Origin: Clostridium sp. | GTDB taxonomy: Bacteria; Bacteroidota; Bacteroidia; Bacteroidales; Muribaculaceae | Assembly: GCA_023666615.1 (NCBI GenBank) | Contig: JAMPBQ010000001.1 | Location: 1,013,406 to 1,077,405, forward strand | Reading direction: 5' to 3' | Length of the DNA: 64,000 nucleotides | Shown here: piece by piece, positions 49,253 through 56,832 of the stretch | How positions within the stretch are numbered: position 1 is the first letter of the stretch | Layout of the letters: every line of letters begins with the position of its first letter | Translations under genes and position numbers: made by a program | The notes under the pieces: generated by a model | What the model saw: only the letters and a program-made list of their open reading frames with translations | Database searches by the model: none | Told to the model about the DNA's origin: nothing

Positions 49253-49337
49253 CGGAGAGGGAGGGATTCGAACCCCCGGAGGTGTGACCCTCAACGGTTT
49301 TCAAGACCGCCGCAATCGACCACTCTGCCACCTCTCC
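49253..49337 (-). tRNA. tRNA-Ser (anticodon TGA)
   Basis: Class II tRNA of 85 nt on the minus strand. The acceptor stem GGAGAGG/CCTCTCC is followed by discriminator G. The anticodon stem GCGGT/ACCGT encloses CTTGAAA, giving anticodon TGA. The long variable arm carries GAGGGTCACACCTC, and the T arm reads GGTTCGAATCC. CCA is not fully encoded. Confidence 0.95.
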
Positions 49338-49362
49338 AATGGTGGTTTTGTTTTTTACGATG

Positions 49363-49394
49363 CAAAGGTACGAGCTTTTTTTCAATTGCACAAT
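49363..49394 (-). promoter_or_regulatory. Promoter of tRNA-Ser(TGA)
   Basis: Minus-strand TACCTTTG (49370-49363) with ATTG (49394-49391) 20 nt upstream, one change from TTTG. The tRNA starts 25 nt beyond. Confidence 0.65.
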
Positions 49395-49454
49395 AGTTTT
49401 TTGGAAATTTTTTTAATTTTTTCAAGATAACGGTGAAATGCGGAAATTTTGTTG

Positions 49455-49462
49455 TACTTTTG
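49455..49462 (+). promoter_or_regulatory. Probable -7 element of the DUF1460 gene
   Basis: TACTTTTG, 24 nt before the chosen ATG at 49486. The ORF ATG at 49438 lies upstream of it and is therefore rejected. Confidence 0.5.
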
Positions 49463-49485
49463 CATTACTAAAGGAAACGAATGAT

Positions 49486-50358
49486 ATGCTGAAAAGACTG
49501 ATACTGATTTTTGCTTGCGCGGCTATGGCGGCCAGTGTTTATGCTCTTGATTTCTCGAAGGTGAAATTTCACGACGAAAAGACTGATACGTCGAAGATTA
49601 ACGACATATTGGCGAGCGTCAAGAAGAAGGGCGACTACCGCCTGCCCGGAAAATACCTGATGCTTTGCGGCGAGGAGTTTTTGGGCAAGCCTTACGTGGC
49701 GCACACCCTTGAGGGCGAGCCAGAGATGCTGACCATCAACATTGACGAGTTTGACTGCGTGACATTTGTCGAGAACATGCTGGCGATGGCCCTGACCCTT
49801 GACGAGGGACGCTCGTCCTGGCGCGACTTTGTCTACAACCTGCAACGCATCCGCTACCGCGGCGGGGAGGTCAACGGCTATCCATCCAGGCTGCATTACG
49901 TTTGCGATTGGGCCGTGGACAACATGTACCGAGGCACGATCATCGACGCCACCGGGGTGTTTGAGCGCGTAAACAACCTGAGCCGCACGATGGACTTTAT
50001 GTCGGCAAATGCAGAGAAATATCCGGCCTTGGCCGACAGCGCCAACCTGGCCGGCATCAAGAAGACCGAGAGCGGCTACCGCCTCTACAAATTCCCGTAC
50101 ATAAAGACCATTGACCTGGGGAGGAAGGAAGTGAAGTCAAGCTTCAAGAACGGCGACATTCTGGCCTTCGTTTCAAACCTGAAAAACCTTGACGTAAGCC
50201 ATATGGGCCTTGTGAAGATTCAGGATGGCGAGCCCTACGTGATGCATGCGTCGTCGATCGAAGGCAAGGTGGTGGTGTCGAAGCTTCCGCTGGCGGAATT
50301 TATGAAGAAGAATCGGCAATTCGTCGGGGTGAGGGTATTCCGCATCAGCAACAAGTAA
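49486..50358 (+). CDS. DUF1460 family N-acetylmuramoyl-L-alanine amidase-like protein
   Basis: 290 residues from ATG 49486, with signal peptide MLKRLILIFACAAMAASVYA. The DUF1460/NlpC-P60-like catalytic region has NIDEFDCVTFVENMLAMALTLDEG (nucleophile Cys in DCVTFVE, near 86), YPSRLHYVCDWAVDNM, and near the C-terminus DVSHMGLVKIQDGEPYVMHASS (His). Probably cleaves cell-wall peptide or related amide bonds in the periplasm. Starts the envelope-related series 49.5-53.9 kb; the LegB-like gene begins 74 nt after it. Confidence 0.88.
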   Translation: MLKRLILIFACAAMAASVYALDFSKVKFHDEKTDTSKINDILASVKKKGDYRLPGKYLMLCGEEFLGKPYVAHTLEGEPEMLTINIDEFDCVTFVENMLAMALTLDEGRSSWRDFVYNLQRIRYRGGEVNGYPSRLHYVCDWAVDNMYRGTIIDATGVFERVNNLSRTMDFMSANAEKYPALADSANLAGIKKTESGYRLYKFPYIKTIDLGRKEVKSSFKNGDILAFVSNLKNLDVSHMGLVKIQDGEPYVMHASSIEGKVVVSKLPLAEFMKKNRQFVGVRVFRISNK

Positions 50359-50432
50359 GGCCGCTCAGCCAAAAACAGGGCAAGAATTTCCAAATTCCAA
50401 AACTTTCCCAAAGACAAAACACTATCGGGACT

Positions 50433-51422
50433 ATGATAAACAAGGAAAAGACAGTGCTTGTGACCGGCGCGGACGGGTTCATCGGGTCGCACCTCACCGA
50501 CCTGCTATTGAGCGAGGGATACAAGGTGAGGGCATTGGCGCAGTACAACTCATTCAATTATCTTGGCTGGCTGGAAGGCAACAGGCATGAAAACCTCGAA
50601 GTGGTGAGCGGGGACGTGCGCGACCCCAACTTCTGCCGCCAGATATGCGACGGCGTAGGCACAGCCTTCCACCTAGCGGCCCTTATAGCGATTCCATACA
50701 GCTACGTTGCCCCCGACAGCTATGTAGACACCAACGTGAAGGGAACGCTCAACATGTGCCAGGCGGCGATGCAGCGAGGCCTTGACCGCATCATAGTCAC
50801 CTCGACCAGCGAGGTCTACGGCACGGCGAAATACGTGCCCATCGACGAGAGGCACCCCCGCCAGCCACAGTCGCCCTATTCGGCCAGCAAGATCGGGGCC
50901 GACGCGATAGCCCTGAGCTTCGGCAACGCCTTTGACCTTCCCGTAGTGGTGGCCCGTCCCTTCAACACCTACGGCCCGCGGCAAAGCGCCCGCGCCATCA
51001 TCCCCACGATAATCACGCAAATCGCCAACGGCGCCACGCGGATAAAAGTTGGCGACCTGACGCCCACCCGCGACTTCAACTATGTTGGCGACACCTGCCG
51101 CGGATTCCTGGCCTTGGCCAACGCCCAAGGAATAGAGGGAAAAGAGATAAATATCGCCACCGGCACAGAGATATCGATGCGCGAGACGCTTGAGAAAATC
51201 GCCCAAATCATGGGCAAGGACGTTGACTTTGTGGTAGACCCCCAGCGCTTGCGCCCCGGAAAGAGCGAAGTGTTCAGGCTTTGCGGAGACAACAGCCTGA
51301 TAAAAGAATTGACCGGCTGGCGCCCCGAAGTCAGCCTAGAAGAGGGCCTTGAGAAGACAATCGCCTGGATGACCAAGCCCGAAAACCTTTGCCGCTACAA
51401 GGCGGAAATCTACAACCGTTAA
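50433..51422 (+). CDS. LegB-like NAD-dependent 4,6-dehydratase (extended SDR)
   Basis: 329 residues. VLVTGADGFIGSHLTDLLLSEGYKVRA is the NAD-binding start (GxxGxxG, residues 10-16), FHLAALIAIPYSYVAPDSYVDTNVKGTLN, TSTSEVYGTA, SPYSASKIGADAIALSF (YxxxK) and RPFNTYGPRQSARAIIPTIITQIANG. This wording closely resembles NAD-dependent LegB, which makes UDP-4-keto-6-deoxy-sugars for legionaminic-type sugars; other sugar-nucleotide 4,6-dehydratases share parts of it. No aminotransferase, acetyltransferase or synthase of that pathway is next to it, so the product is uncertain. Followed by the LtaS-like gene 15 nt later. Confidence 0.8.
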   Translation: MINKEKTVLVTGADGFIGSHLTDLLLSEGYKVRALAQYNSFNYLGWLEGNRHENLEVVSGDVRDPNFCRQICDGVGTAFHLAALIAIPYSYVAPDSYVDTNVKGTLNMCQAAMQRGLDRIIVTSTSEVYGTAKYVPIDERHPRQPQSPYSASKIGADAIALSFGNAFDLPVVVARPFNTYGPRQSARAIIPTIITQIANGATRIKVGDLTPTRDFNYVGDTCRGFLALANAQGIEGKEINIATGTEISMRETLEKIAQIMGKDVDFVVDPQRLRPGKSEVFRLCGDNSLIKELTGWRPEVSLEEGLEKTIAWMTKPENLCRYKAEIYNR

Positions 51423-51437
51423 CAAGGGAAGGCGCAG

Positions 51438-53315
51438 ATGGTGCAGATACTCTTCATATTCTTGTGCTACACGGCGCTTTTGGCGTTGGGAAAGGCGGTG
51501 TTTGTCCTGTATGTCGGAGGTTATGCATTTGGTGATTTGACGCAGGCGATATGGCATGGGCTGGCGATGGACATGACGATGGCCGGATACTTTACGGTGA
51601 TCCCCGCCCTGCTGCTGATAGCCCTGCAATGGGCCGACCCCCATTGGAAAGACGCCCCGGCATGGTCGATAAACCCACCGCGCGATGGCAGCAAGCCCAC
51701 CAAGGCGGTGGCCGCGCTGCGCATGGCAATGAAGGCGTACTTTTGGATAACGGCGGCGATAATCACATTTGGCGTGGTGCTCAACGCGGCGCTTTATCCC
51801 TACTGGAAATTCCCCCTGGACCAGACGCCTCTCTTCTACTTCTTCTCCTCGCCCAAATCGGCTATGGCCAGCATCTCCTTCATGCAGCTCACCGGCGCGG
51901 CCGTGACCATAGCTTTGATAGTGTGCCTATGCAAAAAGGCCTTGGCCGTGTGCAGCAACCTTGGCAAAGGCGTGCTGATGCCCAAGAATAGGGTGGTAGG
52001 CGCATGCCTCTTGGCTTTGGCCACGACACTTCTCTTCATTCCCATCAGGGGAGGCTTCACCGTCTCGACAATGAACCCCAGCCGTGCATACTTCAGCAAG
52101 GACATGCGCCTAAACCATGCGGCAATGGACCCGCTGTTCAGCCTTATGTATTCTTTGAGCCATGCAGACGACTTCGCCAAGCAATTTCGATTCATGGACA
52201 ACGCTGAGGCAGAGCGGAAATTCAGCGAAATTAGGAATTGGGAGGAAGCGGATTCCGCTTCCTTCACGACAAAGCTACCCTTCAAGCCTCACATACAGCT
52301 GATAATCCTGGAGAGCTTCTCCTCCCACCTGATGCCATCGCTTGGAGGAGAGCCGATAGCCATGCGGCTTGACAGCATAGCGCGAGAAGGGCTTCTGTTT
52401 ACAGACATCTACGCCAGTTCCTTCCGCACCGACCGCGCCTTGGCCGCCATCCTCAACGGCTATCCAGCGCAGCCGACGTCAAGCATAATGAAATACGTGG
52501 ACAAGCTTGATTCCCTTCCCGCCATAGCGTCAAGCCTAAGGGATGCGGGCTATGCCACAAGCTATTATTATGGCGGCGACGCCAACTTCACAAACATGAA
52601 CGCCCTGCTTGTGGCGGGTGGCTTTGATAGAATAGTCAGCGACAAAGACTTCCCCATGTCGCAGAGGCTAAGCAAATGGGGAGCGCACGACGATGTGGTT
52701 TTCACCCGCGCCATTGAAGAAATCTCCAGCGAAAAAGAGGCAAAACCGCGGTTCACCGTGGTGCAGACCTCCAGCTCGCATGAGCCATACGAAGTGCCAT
52801 ACGCCAGCCGCCACGCAGACAAGGCCGCAAACGCATTCGCCTATGCGGATTCTTGCCTTGGCGCATATATGGACCAACTACGGCAAACAGCGGCATACGA
52901 CAGCACCCTTGTGTTTATCGTGCCTGACCATTACGGGTCGTACCCACGGGATTTGGAAGACCACCTGCAGCGCCACCGCGTGCCGCTGGTGATAGCCGGA
53001 GGGGCGGCGAAATACCTTGCCCCCGACTCAACGGTCCTGCAGAAGGCCGGGTCGCAGACCGACATAGCCGCCACGATATTGGCGCTGGCAGGGGCGGATG
53101 CCGGCAAATTTGAGTTCAGCCGCAACTTGCTTGACCCGCGAAGGGCATCCATCGCATTCTTCAGCGAGCCATCATGGATTGCCGCTACAGACGGGGAAGG
53201 CTACGCGGAAATAGAGACAGCGACCCTGCAGCCCGCTGAAGGGTCAGACCAGAGGCTTCTTGAGGCTCTCAAAGCATACTATCAACACCTCTACAACGAC
53301 ATTGCAAGGCGATGA
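51438..53315 (+). CDS. LTA synthase / phosphoglycerol-transferase-like (sulfatase fold) membrane protein
   Basis: 625 residues. Five membrane helices (residues about 1-210; for example IFLCYTALLALGKAVFVLYVGG and AAVTIALIVCLCK) precede an extracytoplasmic alkaline-phosphatase-fold domain. IQLIILESFSSHLMPSLGG holds the first metal Glu; YASSFRTDRALAAILNGYPAQPTSS has the position of the nucleophile Thr; FTVVQTSSSHEPY and FIVPDHYGSYPRDLEDH provide later metal ligands. In Firmicutes LtaS polymerises glycerol phosphate; Gram-negative relatives modify glycans or lipids with phosphoglycerol or phosphoethanolamine. The role in Bacteroidota is unclear. The following PAP2 gene overlaps by 4 nt. Confidence 0.88.
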   Translation: MVQILFIFLCYTALLALGKAVFVLYVGGYAFGDLTQAIWHGLAMDMTMAGYFTVIPALLLIALQWADPHWKDAPAWSINPPRDGSKPTKAVAALRMAMKAYFWITAAIITFGVVLNAALYPYWKFPLDQTPLFYFFSSPKSAMASISFMQLTGAAVTIALIVCLCKKALAVCSNLGKGVLMPKNRVVGACLLALATTLLFIPIRGGFTVSTMNPSRAYFSKDMRLNHAAMDPLFSLMYSLSHADDFAKQFRFMDNAEAERKFSEIRNWEEADSASFTTKLPFKPHIQLIILESFSSHLMPSLGGEPIAMRLDSIAREGLLFTDIYASSFRTDRALAAILNGYPAQPTSSIMKYVDKLDSLPAIASSLRDAGYATSYYYGGDANFTNMNALLVAGGFDRIVSDKDFPMSQRLSKWGAHDDVVFTRAIEEISSEKEAKPRFTVVQTSSSHEPYEVPYASRHADKAANAFAYADSCLGAYMDQLRQTAAYDSTLVFIVPDHYGSYPRDLEDHLQRHRVPLVIAGGAAKYLAPDSTVLQKAGSQTDIAATILALAGADAGKFEFSRNLLDPRRASIAFFSEPSWIAATDGEGYAEIETATLQPAEGSDQRLLEALKAYYQHLYNDIARR

Positions 53316-53884
53316 TAGACTATCTCATTGACATAGACACAAGCGTCTTTCTCACCCTAAACGGCCTGCATGCCGATTGGCTTGACCAGGCCATGTATGT
53401 CTTTTCCGGACGCTTTGTCTGGATACCGCTGTATATCCTCATAGCGTGGTTGCTTGTGCGCAGGCTGGGGTGGAAGATGGGGCTTGTGGCGGTGGCTGCG
53501 ATAGGCGTGGCGGTGGCATGCTCCGACCTTACATGCGCAAGGCTCATCCGCCCCGTGGCTGAACGATTGCGGCCGGCGAATCTTGATAATCCGATCTCAG
53601 TTTTTACCCATATAGTCAACGGCTATCGAGGCGGGGCCTACGGGTTTCCGTCATGCCACGCCACAAATACCTTTGCCCTGGCCGTGTGTTCGTCCCTGTT
53701 TATGCGAAGGATGCTTTATACTATACTGATATTCATATGGGCCGTGGCGCAGTGCTACTCAAGAATATACCTTGGGGTGCATTATCCGGGGGATATACTG
53801 GCAGGGGCGGCCATCGGGGCGGCGTATGGGTGGATGCTTTATGCAATAGCGCGGCTTTATGCGAAGAAATTCGCATTGGGATGA
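53312..53884 (+). CDS. PAP2-family membrane phosphatase
   Basis: 190 residues, six membrane helices. Motifs: RLIRPVAERLRPAN (C1, KxxxxxxRP variant), YGFPSCHATNTFALA (C2, PSxH with Cys) and SRIYLGVHYPGDILAG (C3, SRxxxxxHxxxD). Likely an undecaprenyl-diphosphate or phosphatidylglycerol-phosphate phosphatase in the inner membrane. Its start overlaps the LtaS-like gene (ATGA), so the two are translationally coupled: a transferase that releases diacylglycerol or a phospholipid and a lipid phosphatase would be a logical pair. Confidence 0.9.
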   Translation: MIDYLIDIDTSVFLTLNGLHADWLDQAMYVFSGRFVWIPLYILIAWLLVRRLGWKMGLVAVAAIGVAVACSDLTCARLIRPVAERLRPANLDNPISVFTHIVNGYRGGAYGFPSCHATNTFALAVCSSLFMRRMLYTILIFIWAVAQCYSRIYLGVHYPGDILAGAAIGAAYGWMLYAIARLYAKKFALG

Positions 53885-53908
53885 ATATAACACGGCGCTG
53901 GAAATTAA

Positions 53909-53937
53909 CCACGGATTTCACGGATTACACGGACATA
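53909..53937. repeat. CACGGATTT repeat element, copy 6
   Basis: ACCACGGATTTCACGGATTA then CACGGACA, 22 nt after the PAP2 gene. The rest of 53940-54040 is AT-rich with no gene seen. Confidence 0.7.
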
Positions 53938-54043
53938 ACGGGGCGGTAAAGCGTAGAATGGGCTTCAAATATATTGATTAGCATTGGCTAATGGTGGTGG
54001 TTAGCGTTTTTTGTTATAAAAATCGCTAAATCATTTGTATATG

Positions 54044-54075
54044 TTTGTATAAGACGGGAATAATTGCTACATTTG
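54044..54075 (+). promoter_or_regulatory. Promoter of the TPR gene
   Basis: TTTG (54044-54047), 20 nt, TACATTTG (54068-54075); the ATG at 54136 is 60 nt downstream. Confidence 0.75.
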
Positions 54076-54135
54076 CAACAATCCTGTTACTGAATATTGA
54101 TTCACCACTGATCCTATAAAAAAATCCGTCGCATA

Positions 54136-55659
54136 ATGCCCTATAAGGAAATTAACGATCTTCGAAAAAATGGTTTCCTGGAAGATGCAACGATAATGGC
54201 CGAACAAGAGTATTCGGCGAATCCCGGGAAACTGGAGGCAACAGCTCTATTCTGGTGCCTCAATGACGCCCTAAGGCATGCCGGCTATAATCCCGAAAAG
54301 TCCGGCGCCGTAGAGCTGCTGTCACGCATGCGAGCCCTCAGGGAGACTCACGATCCCGCCAACTTGGTGACCGGCAAGGCCCTATCCGTGGCAGAAAACA
54401 TGATGAGCTGTGACGCCAACGAGCGCCAAGGCTGGGCTTTGTATCAGCGCCTGCGCGCCAATGACGCCGCTCCCGCAGATGAAAGATGGCCCATAATCGG
54501 CGAATACGCGCTGATTATGCAGCCACGGCCATCCCTTCTGCATTCGCTAATGATGGCAGAAGCCATCAAAACAGAAAAGGCTGAGCCAAGAGGCCTGCCC
54601 TTCCTCGACTTTGCCCATAAATGGGACATTGACAGCCTTCGGGAAGAAGACTGGAGGCAGAATCCGGGAAAAGAATTCCACAGGCAATCGTCGCTCGTGG
54701 AGAAGATTCTGGCCACCTACATGGGGGCCATCAACTTGACCGGAGCAAGCGCTGACGAAAAAATAAGGGCGCTGCTTGAAAAGGCCATAGAGGCATACCC
54801 AACCAACCTTCACCTCTACCGCTACACTGCGCAGCTGCATGCCTACGATGGCGATTATGAATCCGCCATAGGCATCATTCGGAGCATGCTTGAGGCCCAG
54901 CCGGACAAGAGCTACCTTTGGGATGACATGTCGAAGCTGGTGGACGACCTTGACCTAAGGATAGGCATGCTGTGCAACTCCATATTCAAATCCAAGGCCG
55001 ATGAAACATCCCTGACGATAAGGCTAAAGCTGGCCGACTGCCTTTGCGAAAAAGGATATTACGCGAATGCCCTGACAGAGCTCAACAAATACCGCGATGC
55101 GATAGAGGCCAGGGGCTGGACGCCCAAGCATTGGTACTACGAAGTGCTCCATCTGGTGCCTTATGGCACTTATCCTGTAGACAACACGAGGCTTTACGCG
55201 GAATATTGCGCCATGGCCAACGCCTTCGCATTTCAAAACCTGCCAAGGGACATCTACGTAAAGGCATGGGAGCAAAGAGGCTCCACCGCCAACAGCGCAG
55301 AGGCGTCGTGGATGCTGCGGCATGACGATGAAGAGCTGTGGATAAAGCCAAAGAAATACCCGCTTGAAACCAGGGCCCACAACGGCAGCGTGTATGTGGC
55401 CTACCGATCGCCCCAACGGCAAGGGCAGATTATCGCTATCAGCCCATGCAGGCTTGATGAGCCCCTGCCTTGGCTGAAGGTGGCAAGGGGACCATTGACC
55501 ATAAAGGAATCCCAGCCCGGCAAGGTGTTTGGATTCATAGAGGGCGCATACGTGCCCGGCTCCATGCTGTACGGGCTGCGGGACGGCGCTGAGGCATCCG
55601 CCCTGTTGATTCGCAACGACAATAACCGCTGGCATACTCTATACATCTACCGCAAATGA
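54136..55659 (+). CDS. TPR-repeat protein with C-terminal S1/cold-shock-like domain, possibly related to TOTE-associated DUF7017-type proteins
   Basis: 507 residues, no signal peptide. MPYKEINDLRKNGFLEDATIMAEQEYSANP is a TPR-like start; helical repeats continue (YRYTAQLHAYDGDYESAIGIIRSMLEAQPDKSYLWDDMSKL near 230-280; LADCLCEKGYYANALTELNKYRDAIEARG near 300). The last 95 residues look like a small beta barrel: GSVYVAYRSPQRQGQIIAIS and GKVFGFIEGAYVPGSMLYGLRDGAEASALLI, with the GxVxGxxxxVPxxL...DG rhythm of S1/CSD-like domains. From memory this organisation resembles TPR plus S1-like proteins linked to TOTE conflict systems, but no other TOTE gene is nearby. Cytoplasmic; function unknown. Confidence 0.6.
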   Translation: MPYKEINDLRKNGFLEDATIMAEQEYSANPGKLEATALFWCLNDALRHAGYNPEKSGAVELLSRMRALRETHDPANLVTGKALSVAENMMSCDANERQGWALYQRLRANDAAPADERWPIIGEYALIMQPRPSLLHSLMMAEAIKTEKAEPRGLPFLDFAHKWDIDSLREEDWRQNPGKEFHRQSSLVEKILATYMGAINLTGASADEKIRALLEKAIEAYPTNLHLYRYTAQLHAYDGDYESAIGIIRSMLEAQPDKSYLWDDMSKLVDDLDLRIGMLCNSIFKSKADETSLTIRLKLADCLCEKGYYANALTELNKYRDAIEARGWTPKHWYYEVLHLVPYGTYPVDNTRLYAEYCAMANAFAFQNLPRDIYVKAWEQRGSTANSAEASWMLRHDDEELWIKPKKYPLETRAHNGSVYVAYRSPQRQGQIIAISPCRLDEPLPWLKVARGPLTIKESQPGKVFGFIEGAYVPGSMLYGLRDGAEASALLIRNDNNRWHTLYIYRK

Positions 55660-55725
55660 GGCAGAGCACAATAAAAGACGCGGCTTTGACGTTATAGCGT
55701 TAGGAAAACCGGTCTAGCTCTGAAA

Positions 55726-56832
55726 ATGCGCAAAATCATACATATCGACATGGACGCCTTCTTCGCCGCCGTGGAGCAGCGGGAGAATCCGTCGCTGCGC
55801 GGCAAGCCCATAGCCGTAGGCTATGACGGCAGCCGCAGCGTCGTATGCACGGCCAGCTACGAGGCGCGCCCGTACGGGGTGCATTCGGCCATGCCCATGG
55901 CAAAGGCTAAGAAACTATGTCCGCAGCTGATAGTGGTGCCCTGCCATTTCGCACTATATAAAGAGATTTCCCGGCAGGTGCATGAGATATTCTTGGAATA
56001 CACAGACCTGGTAGAGCCAATATCGATAGACGAGGCCTTCCTTGATGTGACAGAGAACAAGCCCGGGATAGCCTTGGCGCAGGACATAGCCCGGGAAATC
56101 AAGCGGAAGATATGGGAACGCACCGGGCTGACCGCCTCAGCCGGCATCAGCTACAACAAATTCCTGGCCAAGATAGCCAGCGATTACAGGAAGCCCAACG
56201 GGATGTTCACCGTGCATCCGCAGAGGGCCCTGGATTTCATCGCCGCCCTGCCAATTGAAGACTTTTGGGGCGTAGGGCCCAAGACAGCTGAAAAGATGCA
56301 TGCCCTTGGGATATCCACCGGCCTGCAGCTGCGGCGAAAATCCTTAGAATATCTCCTGCAGTTTTTCGGCAAGCAGGGAGCCGTATATTACGACTTCGCC
56401 AGGGGAGTGGACAACAGGCCCGTAGTGACAGAAAGAGTGCGCAAATCAGTGGGGTGCGAAGAAACGTACCTCACCGACATCTACAAGCCGCTTGACATTG
56501 AAGAGGCCCTGCAAAGCCTTGTGATAGACCTGCGCGTAAGGCTGCAGAAGGCACAATTCCAGGGGCGCACATTCACCGTGAAGGTAAAATTTTACGACTT
56601 TGAGCAAATCACGCGCAGCGTTTCGGCCGAAGAATTCATAGACACGTCCGAGGCTGCGCTTATGGCCATGAGCCGCGCCATTCTTGACGGGGTGGAATAC
56701 AACAAAGAAAGGCCCATACGATTGCTGGGCCTTTCAGTGTCGAATCCTGAGCTGCACACGGCTAGCCAGGCGGAAATAAATCCATATCCTACAATCCGCG
56801 ATCTTGACGACTACGCGGAATTTATCGTTTAG
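55726..56832 (+). CDS. dinB: DNA polymerase IV
   Basis: 368-residue Y-family translesion polymerase. IIHIDMDAFFAAVEQRENPSLRGKPIAVG (metal Asp, steric gate Phe region), RSVVCTASYEARPYGVHSAMPMAKAKKLCP, PISIDEAFLDVTEN (second acidic pair), TASAGISYNKFLAKIASDYRKPNG and a C-terminal little-finger domain starting near 240. No C-terminal beta-clamp motif is obvious. Its stop codon overlaps the converging M3 peptidase stop. Length is usual. Confidence 0.96.
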   Translation: MRKIIHIDMDAFFAAVEQRENPSLRGKPIAVGYDGSRSVVCTASYEARPYGVHSAMPMAKAKKLCPQLIVVPCHFALYKEISRQVHEIFLEYTDLVEPISIDEAFLDVTENKPGIALAQDIAREIKRKIWERTGLTASAGISYNKFLAKIASDYRKPNGMFTVHPQRALDFIAALPIEDFWGVGPKTAEKMHALGISTGLQLRRKSLEYLLQFFGKQGAVYYDFARGVDNRPVVTERVRKSVGCEETYLTDIYKPLDIEEALQSLVIDLRVRLQKAQFQGRTFTVKVKFYDFEQITRSVSAEEFIDTSEAALMAMSRAILDGVEYNKERPIRLLGLSVSNPELHTASQAEINPYPTIRDLDDYAEFIV

